A stretch of DNA of 64,000 nucleotides from Oxyruncus cristatus (GCA_013399855.1 VXAY01007011.1:1-64000); one strand, 5' to 3'. Positions 12,101-26,099 are shown, numbered from the stretch's first letter. Notes: generated from the sequence alone by a model not told the origin. Numbers and translations: made by a program.

Positions 12101-13464
12101 ATATAAAGCAATTTACATTGAGAAATATTATCTTGAAGCTCCATCAGTTCTTATATAGCAAAAGTGAACACTCTTCAAGTAAAATATACCAAATGCCCCC
12201 TAAAACAAAATATGGTCTGTTTTTATAAGCTACTGTTCAGGACTTGATGGTTTTAACAAAACTTTGATTGTCTGAACTCCACTTGAATACATTGGTAAGC
12301 CCTAATATAAAACTTTTTTGTTTTGTGTTAAAACAAAGGTCTGGGCCATCTTCCAAATCACAGGAAATATGTCCAGGGAACAGGGCCTAAAATTTAAACC
12401 TGAGCACCTAATATTAGGAGCAGATAAATGAAACACCAAAACCAACATTTTTGTTTGCTTGCCTAATAGTCACACTGTATGTTCTCACTGGGAAGTTTCT
12501 AGACTAAAAATGGTAGACCACAACATCGTGCCAGAATGCGCTTATTTTTTTAGGCACCTAAACTTGAAAAAATTGTCTATTTTTCTGTGATAATGAGTAA
12601 TTCCCACTGTTACTAAGTAGGACATATTACAGTATATTTTGTGGAAGCCTTTTAGAAACAACCTTCATTAGTCCCTCCTACAGAGCTATATAACAACTTG
12701 TTACTAACAGTCAGTTGTTATTCTACAGCATATATGTAAAATCTGGGGTTTTTTTAAGATGCAGTTTCTGTATAGATAATCAGGGAAATCCAGATGCTAG
12801 AAATTAGGATACTTTATAGTTCAGCTAATAGTGACAAGATAGTAAGTTCCACCCCTATGAGCTAAATTCCTGGCAAAGGTGATGTCAGGAATTCCATTCC
12901 AAATAAAGAAATCAATCAATCTTCCACCTCTGTTTATTCTCCAATCTTTAAAACTGGTGGCTACACTGGCCAGATAGATTTACTTAGAACAGTGAAAGAC
13001 ATTCAGAAAGTCCATCCAATTTCCTGATTTATTTGCTATTGATGCATAAAATAAGCTTGTCTGTGAAATAGCCATGTTGAAATTGCTATTCTCATGCATT
13101 TTTCATTGTTATTATTCAGCTAGACTGACTCTTGAGGGTCAGATTAAAATTCACTCATCTGAAGCTGCACTGGTGACAGAATATAGTCTCAAATTAGCTC
13201 TTCCAGTTAACATCTGTACCAGCATTTGTAAAACCATTAGTACTGAGACTATTCTTATTGGGCAGTGCATGTTTTAACAGAAATTCTTTTAACCTTCTGT
13301 GCAATGAAAACTTGAAAAGCAGTGGTTGATATTCTAGGCATTCAGTTAAGGCTATGCCGGCACAACATTGTGGTCTTCAGAAAGTTTTTTATTGCTGGTG
13401 ATGAGAGGTCATTGCTTATGAGATAATCACATCCCTTCCCTGCAATACTGGCCATACACATTTA
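9131..13464. other. No supported gene; unique sequence
   Basis: A short tandem duplication of AGCTAGTCTGA lies near 9951-9976. The open frames at 10688-10930 and 11483-11677 have no recognisable domain. The second ends in a Lys/Arg-rich stretch (KILEMKPRRASYRLSAEDL) that could be a small exon, but its splice sites are poor. Near 12552-12563 the motif TTAGGCACCTAAA resembles worn amniote interspersed repeats, too short to assign. Confidence 0.5.
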
Positions 13465-13660
13465 ATACAATTATAATTCTTAACACTTATATAGTGCTTC
13501 TCTTCCAATTGCTTTACAGACATTATGTAATTAAATTCTCAGCATTCTTGGGAAATAAGCTAACTCCTTATTACAATCAGGGATATTGGGCCAGAGGCAA
13601 TAGAAGAATTTTCAAATATAGTCTTTAATTTTTAAGCTGGAAATTGGAGCTGAGCATGTC
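13465..13660 (+). mobile_element. Ancient MIR/L2-type amniote repeat relic
   Basis: From about 13470 the sequence reads CACTTATATAGTGCTTCTC, then GCTTTACAGACATTATGTAA, then a stretch about the last bases of Cys-Ser-free spacer, then GGCCAGAGGCAATAGAAGAA. The order matches the general pattern of MIR/L2-type amniote repeats. That pattern is an opening like cacttatatagcgctt, then a ctttacaaacatta block, then a gaggcacagagaggtt block. The copy is diverged and has no clear ends. The family assignment is from memory of the consensus and is tentative. Confidence 0.45.
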
Positions 13661-15875
13661 TGAAGATCAGGCTGTGTGGCACCAAGATTACCAGTCACTT
13701 TGAAAGCTGTGGTATAAAATGTGCTACCATAGGTCACTGAAGTAGCTGGGGTGAGAAATTGGATTGAAAATCCAGTCTTGATTCTTCAGACTTAGAGTGA
13801 GATACTGAAATCTTTCTTTCATGTAGATGGATTCTACAATCTGTATTGAGGCAAAATGCCAGCTGCCTTTGACTGAGTATACACAGACAGGCACTGTAAA
13901 GCACATCCATCATTTCCATCAGGAAACCGAAGGTTTCTGATAAATAGTCTTAATGCACAATCATGCCTAAGCTATAAGACAATTTATTCTGAACCTCGCT
14001 GAATCTTTGCCTCACAGAGAGCATACTAGAGAGCAGAAAGGAGGGCAGCAGGAGAGCAAGTTGATGCCCCACATAGGGAGCAAGGCTGCTCCATAGGAAG
14101 CAAAAGGAGGCAACAGCTCTCTGGAAGCCCAGTCTTTTCCTCTGATCATTCTCCCTCAGCATCACCAGTTTTGACAGCAGCAGGCATAGGAGAAAGCACG
14201 TTTTGTGAGAGCATCAGCACAAGGGTGGCTTCTTCCTCCTCTTTCTCTAAGGAAAACTGATGAACCAAACTGAAACATTTCATGGGCCATATTGAAATTA
14301 CTGGCTACCAGCTGAGCTGCACAGTTTCCTTTCAAATCCCTTTTCCCAGACCCCAACAGGTCCATTTTCAATACCCTTTGTCTCCTTTCATCCTCTTTTT
14401 TGTCTACTTGCTTCCATCACAGCCCATCAGTTCACAACACACATTCTACACTGACTGAAACTATTGTTTCCAGCTCCTTATTCAACACCTACCTCTCCCT
14501 GAGCTGTTTCTCCACTTTGTTCTTCTCTTTCTTCTTCAATGTCCTTCTTGAGATCTTTACTATTATATAAAAACAGTTTATATTTAAGTAACACCATGCA
14601 TGTAGTCAAATGCCACCTCCATCCTCCTTGACTTCTCCCTGGATTTCAACATTATGGTAACTGCCTTGAAATATTACTCTCCATTTTTTTTCACAGCTCA
14701 GTCTTTTACTGTCTCATCTCATACCTCTCAATATTTATTTAGGCCTCTATTCAGAAAACTGATTAGATGCATTTTTGTTCAGGGCAAAAATGAATCATAT
14801 GTTCACATGCTTAAATAATGTATTGAATAAAGATGCCTTTCTGAGCCAGAACCAAAGCAGCTGTTTGAATGTTCCTCTTTGCCATTCTTGCCTTTGGGAT
14901 CAATAACCCATTGCTATGCACAATACCTCCCAGTATTTCACCTTTAAGAAAACTCCCTCTCTGCTCCTGTCCTGCTTCGTTCTACCCAATGCAAGTGTCA
15001 GAGAGAGGCTCATTCATATGTCTTTGTAAGTTTCCATTGCTGATTTAATCTTCTAATGGCCAGAATTGAACTCGGCCTTCTTCCTTAAGACCTCATTTTG
15101 CTCCCTTCACTCTCCTCTCTGAAAAGTGTTTTCATGGTCCTAAGCCACCCTATGGGTGCATCCTCAGTCTGAAGTCATTACTTGCTGTATTTGAGACCAT
15201 AACAAAACAGACAAGAAGATGTTCTTCAGTGTTGGTTATTGTGGGGCTGTGTATCATTTTACCATCTTCTAGTGTTTCTGTATTGTATTATTCATTTCTG
15301 TCTAGTGCTGTTTGGTATGCATATTGTAGGCAAAAATAAGAATAAATATTCCCTGGCCTAAAATCTTATACTCCAAATTGAAGCATGCCATTAAATAAAC
15401 TACTTCTAAGCTCCATGTTGAGGGATGTAATGCAGTTACCATTGCAGGCTTATGAGTCTGCTTTAAAGATTCTGCTTTTTTTTTTTTTTAATTTGAGTGT
15501 TTTGATACATATTATATATATGAAAAAATCATTATGGAATAAGGATGGGATAGCAGTAATGGCACATGGAAGAAACTAAATGTCAGGAATTTCAAATCCT
15601 GCTAAAATCAGGGAATGACTCTGTTCCCACCAGAAGGCTTTAGATTGTGTCTCAAGACAGTGAGAGGCATGCCTTAGGACATAAGTAACTCAGGACAGAA
15701 AGTTTACTAATCAACTAAGCTAGACAGTTTCCCAGCAAATGTAAAGGACATAGAGTGTTCCATTTTCAGAGGTGGTTAAATATGACTATTAGGATGTTAC
15801 TGAAGAAATAAAATCCATGTTAGTAAATGAGCCTCTCTGTGAAAAAAAATTATTTGGATCTGAAGCAGCCCACAC
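13661..15875. other. No supported gene
   Basis: Minus-strand frames at 13734-14371 lie in pyrimidine-rich sequence and are not coding-like. A T-run of about 13 lies near 15476-15489. Nothing else was seen. Confidence 0.55.
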
Positions 15876-16300
15876 AAGGAGACATAGGTGTGTGTGAGGC
15901 AGTTGGTGTTGCTTTGCCCGAGCTCAGAAGGAGCAGAAGGGGTGGAAGGACTCAGTGAGGTGACCCGGGAGCACATGGGAGCTCGTTATACACCACCATA
16001 GAATTTCTGCCAGGTTATTTTTGCTTTTGCTTTCTGTGAGGCATCCAGTGTTTGACTATCCAGCATAAAGCAGTGAGGTACAGGTACGGTTGGTGGGTGC
16101 ACCGAGTACACATGGTCCATCTGCATGGGAAAGCACAATGCCAAGCACACCAGTAGATTTTTGGTAGCCCAGATGTAGCCCAAAGTCCATGAATTGTGGT
16201 GGTTGGACTCAAGTCTTGTAATGAGCCAGTTGATGCCTCTCTGCACCAGTGTTATTGTTCCTTCCTTTGGCTTGGGAAAGGTGACTGACAGAGATGTGGG
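15876..16300 (-). other. Locally GC-rich block with overlapping minus-strand frames
   Basis: This stretch has more G, C and CpG than its surroundings. Two overlapping minus-strand frames (15986-16246 and 16015-16212) are open for 65-86 codons. No domain, splice pair or poly(A) tract marks a gene or retrocopy. A worn pseudogene, an exon of a long noncoding RNA or a repeat fragment are all possible. Confidence 0.2.
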
Positions 16301-19300
16301 ATGGCTTCCGTAATGTGACTCACTACATACTCCCTACTGGTGTGAAAGTCATGGCTAAAATTTTGGCTATAAGGTTAGAGATTTAAAGATGCCACTCTGG
16401 ACTGGAATCTCAATTTTTTTCTTTTAACATAAGCCAAAATGTAGGTTATATAACAGAGCATAAGCTAAGTGCTAATAAAAAAATGTAAACACTATTGCCA
16501 TCTTGTGGCTTAAAGTTGCTTCAACAGACTTTTGTGCACGGATTATATACTCCCTCTGATGTTCTGTAAACATAACACATTTTCAATTAAATAGGCGAAT
16601 CAAAGTGGCACAACACAGAAGCAATGTCCAGACCTGCACATCAGAATCAATTACAGAAGTGGAGAAACAATCCTGTTTGTCTAGAAGGACTAATCACGTG
16701 GAGAGCCGTCGGGAGCTGAGAGCACACAGGTCATTATTGAATGAAATAACACTAGGCATATTTTTTTCCATTGAAACAAAAGGATATTCTGCAAGAATAA
16801 AACTTTTGGATGACTCTCATTTTTCTTGAGAAAAAATTACTCACATATAAAGTACTAGCCTGTGATGTTTAAAGCAAATACTGCTCAGATTCCAATTGGG
16901 GACGATACGTTGCTTTTTAAAATAAGTTTTATATTGTATAATATTAGATACAGAATGCTACAGGTATTTACATGTCTTAAGGTATTATTGTTTTGGAGTT
17001 TTTTTGCAAGATTCCTACCTATTTATTCAACTGGATTTCTGAACACTGTTAGAAATAGGACACAATATTAAACAGGGAATGCTGTCCTATACCAGATGAG
17101 TAGTCTGGGTATTTTACACATGAAGTTCATGTGAAACTTAATGTTGATTGATTGTTTCACAAAGAATTTAATTTTTGCATATCGTTTAGCAAAATAAATT
17201 TTAGGAAACTATGTCAGAGCATCAGATTTTCTTTTCTTTTTCTATATTCAGTTCCCACCAGTTAAGGAATAGAGCTGGGTGGGAAACGATGGCTTTGTCC
17301 CATTGAGTTGTGATTTTCCAAGACTTCTCCTGATCTGTACTTGTCAGACCTCAGATCCACAGAAGTTTTTTTCAGACTTGGTAGAGGGCATTGGCTATAG
17401 TGTGACCAGCAGCCTTGTGTTTAAAGCATTTATTCAAGATGGTAACAGCCAAGACAAAGTTCATCAATTGTTCTTCTCATACCCCTGTATTCAGTGTAAC
17501 ATTGTTCATTGCAACATTGTTCAATCCTATGGGATTTTTATCTCTATTCTTGATCAGAAAGCCCAGCCTAGACAGAAAAAGATTGGTAGCAAGACATTTT
17601 CACTTTTTTCCCCATGCAAATTTTGGCTTGGTTTGGGTTTTTCATTAACTATTTTCTTAGCTTTTTTATTTAGGAAAAGTTCTCAGCTTTAACAGAAATA
17701 CTGTAACAAACATGTGAACAATTTAAATAGGGCACGAAACACTGATGGCCAATGACCCAAAGCTATAAAGTTCATGTATGAGACATTTTGAACTGTTTAG
17801 TAATTCCACTTCTGCAGTTTTTTCATTTGGGAACACATTAAAACTCTGTTCAGTGTTAATTTATATTTATGCACATTCTGAACTCTCTCCTTATATATCT
17901 ATGCCTCATTTGTTTGCATGTATGATTTCTTAGAACCTGTTGAAGCCCAAATCCTATAGACCACACACGTTTGATTAATGTAGAGTCATGAATTTACCTT
18001 ACGCTTCTGTGACAAACACTGCAATTGCACAATGTAGTATAACACCTGTGAATTTGAGCCTAATAAAGAAAAGAGTACAGCATCTAAAATGTACAATATT
18101 CCTAGGCAGTTCTCTTTTAGAAAATATTTGCCTTGGTGAGATTAGTTTGTATGCAAATGCTACAGTGATTCTTGGTACTGCCACGAGTTGTGTATTTTTC
18201 TGTGAAAGGGAGGTCTAGGTTATTTGTAAGATATAGGTTGCATTTTTGTTTTATGATGGCCTCTTGATGCTGCAGCCACCACAACAGGCAAACAATATAC
18301 TGTCTGGTCTGTACCAAATCCTTATCATCATCTAGATCCTAATATGAAACTCTACCTAGTACGACAGCACCTGCCACCCTTGGCATGACACCTAAACAAA
18401 AGTTATAAAGGGGCCAGACCTTCAGTAGGAGGCCATCTAAGCCAGCTGATAGTAAATGTGAAGAAGTAGGATGCTGCCCCCCTGGCAAACAGAACAGAAC
18501 AGCACCGTCCTCCATGTCAGACTCATTGTAATAAGTCACCTTCTTTTGGCTAGGGAGAAAGAAAAATGCCTTGGTTGCTAGATAGTGTGCTTTTATGTGA
18601 GACCCAAGTTAGAGACCCTGCTGAAGTAAATATTTATGTCTTCTACATACATAGAGTAAAACAACTTTTATGAGAAAATTTAAGACTGGTTATTTCACTG
18701 TAGCATCAAAAGCTAGTGGTCTGAATGTGTTCCTAGGAGCTAGATGATGTAAATCAACGTAGGAAGGATATAAATAAATGTGGGTCACTCTCATCGCACT
18801 CTTCCTTGCTTTTGTTTTGCTGCATTTGAGGTCTTATGTGTCAGATATGTTCTAGCAGGTTAAGTGGGCAACCCTTGTTGATGAACTCTCCTGAGGTCAA
18901 ATCTTTGCGTGCATCAAGAAGGACCAACACCAGAAATTTACTCCCTTGGGATTGAGACCTTCTACTGCTAAGCAGACACTCATTGTAGGTTTGGGGAATC
19001 TTTAGGTTTTTTCTTCCTTTATCAGTTAGTTCCTTCAAAAAACACCTCTACATAAATGAATATACAAATTTTTTTTAAAATGTATCTTGTTGAATTTTAC
19101 TGATGCCCATCATGATACTTCAAATATTTGCATCAGTTTCAGAAAAAATACAAACACTGCACATGCAGCTTACTTATGCACATAGGAGGCAGTTTACCAA
19201 AATTCGCACTGAAGTTATGGTTCTAAAAGTTTAATGGATTTTGTCTGACATTCCAACACTTATGGATAACAGATACTACATGTATGAATTCAAAAATGGA

Positions 19301-22300
19301 TGACAAATTGCAGGTTATGGATGACACTATTGGATTGCAAATAGGTGATTTAAACTCCAGATTTTTACAATTTTTACTCCAATTTTGAAAGTAGCACACC
19401 CCACAAGCCGATCAGAAAAGAAACTGTAATTGAAAGCCACACTTAAAATCTAGTTTCTTCTTTAGCCTCCTTTCAGTCTCAACTCTGTTGGTTGATGTAT
19501 AGAAAAGAAAGTACAACTATTCCACAACTCTTATCTGTTGCAAGGGATCCCTTATATATTGTAACATGATGGTGCACTTATAGAAACCCTCAGTAACTTC
19601 ACTGGTTGTCTGCCTTCTGGCCTCCTTGCTTAAACAGAGCCCGGGAAGGTGTAGTCTGTAACAAGGCAGCATAACGAGTCACCTGAGTGCAGAGGGCAGA
19701 TGCCAATATATTTCTAGGGTATGACATCAGTATTGGTAAATTTTCAAACATCATCCATTGTTGTCTGGCATTTATTTGGAGATATATTGACTCTGACATG
19801 TGCTGCAGTATATCTAACCCTAGGAGTCTGATGGGGATTTGCACCACATGCTTATTTAATAATATCCATTTCTTACATGGCTTTAGACAAAGCCAATGGA
19901 CAAAAAAAAGTCTCATTGGGAACAGTCCTTTTTTTTTCTCTTTTTTATTTTTTTTTTCCCCCTAAAGTGCTGCCCATTTTGCTAGGAAAAGATCCTTGAA
20001 AAAACATATCATTATGTGATAACACGTACACATCTACACTTAGTATTTCAGAATATAGCATATGTTCTTTACACTTTCTTTTAATATTCGCCATTTTTTC
20101 AGATGAGCAAGAGTCATTTGTTGGTTTAGATGTTATTCAGTAGCTAATCCAGTGCCAGAAATTTTTGATGGTTGCCTTGGGAAAAACAGCTACTTAACAT
20201 GGTAAATAAGGTAATAAGGATTCGGGGCCCATCTTTCAAATTCAGACATTTCATTGCTGTAGAATATAAAGTATTGACCAATATTTCCCACATTAATATG
20301 TAGGTGAGAGGAACAGAAACATGGTTGATTGTTTTCAGTATAATCTTATCTATCAATACCAAAAATATGGAAACGCCAGTCCACCTTTTAACACTTAGAA
20401 ACTACTAATTTACCACTGATGTATGTGGAAACAAAAAAAGGTGGCTTCAATTTGGAGGGTAAACTGAATAAGCCATTCTAGCTAATGGCAATCCAAAATA
20501 CATGGAAGATATTAACTGAAATTTCATGATTATATTTAGAATTCAAAGGACATTATCTTGCACTGGTGGAATGAAACGCAAACTGAAGCTCTGATGGCAT
20601 TTTAATTCCTTTACTGGTTATAATATTACTGGGGAATAAGGATTATTTTTTTTTTCCATCTTGAAACAAGTGGAGTACATTAAAAAAAAAAAAATTCAAA
20701 TATGTGAAGTATTGATTCCTGTAGCCATAATACTAGCTTAATATTTTACTACAGTCTTAAGATATCGAGTAACTATGCACCTAATGCTCATGAGAATTAC
20801 AGCATCACACATTTTCATAGGAAAATGGCTAAAATTAAAGTTACTAAAAATAAAGTTACCAAAAATGTAATTGTATCTGGTCTGTACAGGGGTAAAAGGT
20901 TATAAATAGCTGTGCATTACTTACTTTAGGTAGTTATTTGCAGTAGAAAGGAATCAGTCTAGTGATCTCTGAGTGAGATTAGAAAGGAGTTATGCATTTG
21001 CTGCAGTTGATAGATTCCAGTCTAGCAAATATGGGCTGCTTTTTAAACTAGGACAACAGGAGCTCTCCAAAATGCAGAGGAAAAAAGATTAAAATGCTGG
21101 CAACACATAAGCCTTTTATTGCACATTTTAGAAACACACAGAACTTAATTTCTTTCTCAAAGGATAACAGATTTTTTATCAGGTCCCTGGAAAGGTGCCA
21201 TTTTGGAGTCCACATGCTTTTTCTTGCCTCTTTGTATCAGAAAAATAATTAAATATTTTTCTTTACTCCCCCATCCTACCCAGCATAGTTCATAATTTCA
21301 TTGAGTAAAATATGGTCATGTCTGTGCCAGTTTGAAAAAAAAATCTGGTTTTGACATGGCCATTTCCTTCAGGATTTTCTTTGTGTGTTTGTTTTTGTTT
21401 TTGGGGGTTTTTTTGGTTTTTTTTTCTTTCTTTTTACTTGTTTTGTTTTTTAGTTTTTGGTTTCATCTGGGCCTGCCATGAAATTTGGAAATGTGTGAAC
21501 TTGTCTTTCCAATTAAATGACTTTTCTTTTTTTTTCCTAATTGGGACTTCAGTGTGGATATGGCTACCACTTAAATAGCAAGCAGACCCATTGATAGGTT
21601 CTCTATAGGGTTCACAACCAGATGGTGGCAAATGCCCCTCTTCACTCAGATTTCAATAGCTAATAATTTCATATGCCTTGGGATGCAGCTTTCAGTGAGC
21701 AAAAGATGTCATAGTATGATTGAAAAGAGATGAAAATGCCCTGGCTGAATCAAAGGGCTATTTTTTAACAATTCAAGATTCTCCTACCCAAAAAGCAACA
21801 CAGGTGTGTACCAGGCCAGATACAATTCTTATGACAGCTGCCTCTCAAACATGCTGTATCACTTATTTTGCAGAGGTAATTTTTACTTTCATCAGCAATT
21901 TGAAAAGGGGTTGCTACTGCCTCACAAGAAAACTGGCCACGAACTTTTCTGAAAAATTCCAAAAATAAGAGCAGACTGTCTCTAAAAAAAGGCAGTTATA
22001 AGGTGGAGAATTGCAGGGTGAATTCTTAATCCAGAAAGCAAGGAAGATTCCCAGCCACTTGCAGATAATCCTATTTTTTCAGAATTGTGTACTCTGAAAA
22101 ATTTCCTTTTATACTGAGTACTACATGTTAAGGAGAGAGTCATATGCTGGTGCATGCTGAATTACCGCCTGGTAATGTGGATTACCATCCTTCTTGTTCA
22201 CTTCCCCAGTGAATACAAGACATTGCAGGATGCAGAATAAGTCTAAGTCTATACAAATTACTGAAAATTGCAGTCTGACAGATTTAGAAATTGACACAAA

Positions 22301-24749
22301 ATTGTTCTTCTATAAATAAGGTCTGGGAACAAAAGTAATACAAATAGAAATTTACCATTTTGCTTAGAAAAGAGTCAATTTCTGGTCAATGAAATGTTAA
22401 CTTTGTTGAAAGGGTTTAACTGCTGAGACAGAGCAGAACACCAAATTAGCCTGAGCATTTATGGTTGCAGACCTTCCTGAAAGGCTACTACCAACAAAAC
22501 AGAAGTTTCCTCATGCTTTTTTGTTAATGTCTGCAAGCAACTAAGTCATAATTTTGAGAAAAGGCTTCCAAAAACAAGTGGTGTAAATGCATTTAGTTTG
22601 AAATGCAGTTTCAAATAACAACTTGTATCTTTTTCAAAAGCATTTTCTTATGTTAAAATGGACAGTGTTTTACTGCTCTAATTACTGGACCAGTTACTTG
22701 CAATGCACATTAACAATTCAGACAGCAAAAATGTAATGTTCCCAGGCAGATTTTTAATGGGAAGTGAAATGTTCTACTTGGCCAACTTTGGAGGAAGTGT
22801 ATCAGTTTTGGCAGCCTGATAACACCAATGAATTCTGAGCCAGTATACAAAGAAAGAACTGGGGGAAATATTATTACTGTTGCAATGCTTTCCTTTTGTC
22901 TCTTTTATTTAACAAGTTGTCAGATTTAAGAATCGTTTTCCTTTTTATCAACATGGGATTGTAAGGGTATGTGTGATACTGACTGCATGTCTTGCTCAGC
23001 CACAACTTTTGTGCAAATGTATGAATATAGTAGGATCAAGTTGTTATTCAACGAAAGAAATCTTAAACATGTATTCATTGACATACATTAGACCATTTTG
23101 AGCCTGTTCCATTTGATGTGTTGTTCCCAGGTAATTTCTCCTGATTACAAGTATAAATGGAATCATTGGCTGTTTCATATTTTCCACTGAAAGATGGTTA
23201 GGACCTCACATTTAACAAAGTTAACTTCTTTAGCTGTAAAACAAACATCTTTTCAATTTTGATAGGGGAAAAAATTCCAGCAAAAAGATAGTGTTACGTG
23301 CTTTGATTTTATTGCGGTCTCAGAGGCAGTTCACTTGAAGAATGAACACTGATTTCCTCACCACTGTTGGAGATATAAGCTTGAATGAGCCCTTAGAGTA
23401 AGATCTGAGCCAAAACACTGGACTATCCATGTGAAACAGTTTAACAATGCATATTAGCAGGATACATTTTTTCATCTTAATCTAAGTAATTCTGGTGAGG
23501 AAGAAATACATCATGGCTTGGGAAACAGTTTATCCCTAGTGTCTTGAAGCCCTGATAATACTATGCAGCCTGTCCCAAGACTTTGTCAATAATCCATTAT
23601 GTAATGTTATGCCATCATTTCCTCTGTGTACAGTACTTTTTCTACCTACCTCTAAAAACATTTTAAAGGCAGAAAATATTTCTCAGTGCTGTCTTGACTT
23701 GAGGACATTGACTTGCTTCCTATTTTGCCTCAGGAAAGTCATTTAGGCTCTTTGGTCTTTCTTTTTAACAGGTCTTAAGTTCCAAGAGGTGATAAAAGAT
23801 GTTTGCACTTAGTGCTTAGAATCACAACCAGTGGCACCTTTATCCTGCTGCCTCATGTGTAAACCTTGTCTTGGCCCTTTACTTAGCACTGGAGTTATAT
23901 ACCTACCAAAGCCTAAAGCAGGAAATCTGAATATGCTCTTCTCTTCCTAATTCCTCCTTTAGAAGCTCTTCATCTTTGCATTAGCAAAGCAGTAAGAAAA
24001 ATACGTGGATTTGTTTATTTACTTGTTTTTTGTCTATTTCTTTATAAATTGAAGCTGTCTGGGGAAAGCTTTTCTGTCATAAGGGAAGAGAAATTGTAAC
24101 CAATATATTGAAAATGCTTCTAAACCTGATCTATGAGTACCTTGGATTAAACGTCAGTGTCATCAGCCCTTAACAAACAAGTAACAATTCTGTGCATCTC
24201 ATCAGCAGGCTGGCAGTCTCCTCTTTCTGATAGCAGAAATATCTTGTTTCCAAATCCACAAAATAAGAATGTCAGTACTAGGGGAATGCTTTTCTTCCAG
24301 GCTGGCTTTCCTAGACAGTGAAGTAGTTATTTACATGGAGCAGATGAAAAAATTTTGAAGAATATTATTTCATAATACTAGCTGAATATTGTTATCTCAC
24401 ATATTTCCCTGTGGTTGAGAAATGCTTGTAGTTGAAGACATGGCAGCATTACCTGTTACATGGATATCATCAGTATATATATTTATTAGTGTATAGCCAA
24501 TCTAAGAATTGTTTATTAAGATACACTTTGATTGTCTTTTAGTTATGCTATCCAGTCAATGAGTAGCTGTCTCTTCCTACTTTCAAATGACTAGATCAAA
24601 TGAGTAGATTAAGCATTGCCATTCTGATGCTAATATGATTTTTGTACATGTACTTCTGCAAATTTCAGTTCAGAGATTGTCATGAGAAACTTTTCTAACA
24701 TTTTTTCTGAATCTGCTTCTGAAATACATTAGTGTGAAAAAGATGGGGC
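16301..24749. other. No supported gene; unique AT-rich sequence with homopolymer runs
   Basis: A small CpG-bearing patch at 16596-16730 contains CACGTG near 16696 and short open frames but no convincing splice pair. AACATTGTTCA is repeated twice near 17498-17522. T-rich runs lie at 19928-19965, 20648-20657 and 21404-21450, and an A-run at 20682-20694. The 137-codon plus-strand frame at 17279-17692 is Cys/Phe/Ser-rich and not coding-like. No tRNA, known microRNA or transposon end was recognised. Confidence 0.5.
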
Positions 24750-24812
24750 AGCAGATTAATTAGTGAGCAAGTGAACCAGTTAATTAATATTACAATTAAA
24801 TCTGCCTGAGGT
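24750..24812. promoter_or_regulatory. Homeodomain-motif cluster, candidate enhancer
   Basis: Within about 60 bases there are repeated homeodomain core motifs: ATTAATTAG near 24756, TTAATTAAT near 24780 and CAATTAAAT near 24793. The spacing is unlike simple AT-rich sequence because the cores are separated by mixed sequence. Homeodomain proteins bind TAATTA cores. AT-rich background raises the chance rate, so the call rests on clustering only. Confidence 0.2.
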
Positions 24813-25079
24813 ATGCTTATAGCATCCTTGGCACTTTTCAAGTAATGAAAAAGTGTTTGCTCTCTCCCGCATTCTCAAAGCTCCACTGAAAATGGGGCTT
24901 GTCTGAAACAATGCTGCTGTGAAGCTGGTCAGAATGAGGTTGATGAGTGAGTTATCATGGGGTCAGAATTATTTTGTGTCCTGTCTGTGATAGGGCTATT
25001 CTACTGTTCACAGGACTTAAATAGAAAATTTGTTATTATGTTCAATATGTTGCCAAGAGATCAACTTTGTTGCTTTTGG

Positions 25080-25175
25080 CAATCACTAATGATTTTTTAT
25101 TTTGCATGAGCAGCGTAATGTTTTATTTCTGCCCCCATTTTTCATAAAAAGTTAATTTGCATACATTTCTGCAAG
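25080..25175. promoter_or_regulatory. Octamer-bearing candidate conserved element
   Basis: An exact POU octamer ATTTGCAT lies at 25155-25162, preceded by CACTAATGA and TTTTGCATGAG blocks within 80 bases. Octamer sites are bound by POU factors such as OCT1, OCT2 and BRN proteins. Function is an inference; conservation across birds would decide. Confidence 0.2.
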
Positions 25176-25216
25176 AGTGAACCATGTTACTATGGGAAAA
25201 AAAAAAGGCTCTATGA

Positions 25217-25268
25217 ATAGTCTGAAACAGAGTGGATTTACCATAGTCTGAAACAGAGAGAATTTACC
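25217..25268 (+). repeat. 26-bp tandem duplication, two copies
   Basis: Unit 1 is 25217-25242 and unit 2 is 25243-25268. Both start ATAGTCTGAAACAGAG and end ATTTACC, with two mismatches between them. This fits a recent local slippage or duplication. Confidence 0.8.
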
Positions 25269-25841
25269 ATAAGTAAAAAATGGGAGAAAAGGTCAAATAA
25301 AATCACGTAACGTGTTTCAGGCCCAAACATTCATACTGTAAAAAGGTTATTTTCCCTCTGATGGTAAATCAGGATCCTATTTTGTGTGTCTGGTCTTTAC
25401 AATGTTGTCTGGGGGCTAAATTCACATCCATGAGCTAGGATCAGTACTGAGCTCTGAACATATGCTCCCCACAGCTGGTCACATCCCCAGAGTGGTCCCC
25501 AAGCTCCATGTCTAACACAACCTGACCCTGGAATTTACTGAGACCAGATAAGCAGTGCATTGAAAAGAGTGCTTAGATTCCTCTCTTCCAAAAATAGTAA
25601 CTTCAAGCTCTGGGCTGGGAGCAGCCACCTTTCTGGCTCTGGAATTCAGCACCTTATTCAAATCACACAAACCTTGGGATGCAGCAGCAGCAGCAATCCC
25701 TCCTGGTGCTGTACTGATGGGATTACAGCAGTTGTGTGCCTCACGACCGTACTCTGCATTTTCTACCAGGGTCCAGAGCCTTATCTTTGTTTCTGGACAT
25801 GCAGAAGGATACAACCTAAGCTCTAAGGGATTACAATTAAC

Positions 25842-25861
25842 TTATTTATTTATTTATTTAT
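25842..25861. repeat. (TTAT)n microsatellite
   Basis: Five copies of TTAT in a row, directly readable. Confidence 0.9.
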
Positions 25862-25906
25862 CTTTAATTTAAAGATGAACGCAATGAGTTGGAGTAAAAA
25901 TCACTG

Positions 25907-25938
25907 GAGAGAGAGAGAGGGAGGGAGGGAGGGAGGGA
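25907..25938. repeat. (GA)n then (GGGA)n purine microsatellite
   Basis: A GA run passes directly into about five GGGA units, giving a purine-only strand over about 30 bases. Mirror-type purine tracts of this kind can form triplex DNA. Confidence 0.85.
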
Positions 25939-26079
25939 AAACAATGGGCTTGGGCAACCTTGGGAAGGTTACAGTATTTCACATATACCAGTGGCAGTGC
26001 AAATGAAGCTACCCATTTCTGCTGTTCATTTGAGAATTGAAATAAAGGGAAGGTAAATAATGTTTTGCATTTCTGATTT

Positions 26080-26097
26080 TGTTTGTTTGTTTGTTTT
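26080..26097. repeat. (GTTT)n microsatellite
   Basis: About four GTTT units in a row. It is one of three tetranucleotide arrays within 260 bases of each other. Confidence 0.85.
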
Positions 26098-26099
26098 AA

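Noticed and set aside
17279..17692. 137-codon plus-strand frame
   Set aside because: Cys/Phe/Ser-rich chance-like composition. The hydrophobic end comes from T-rich DNA.
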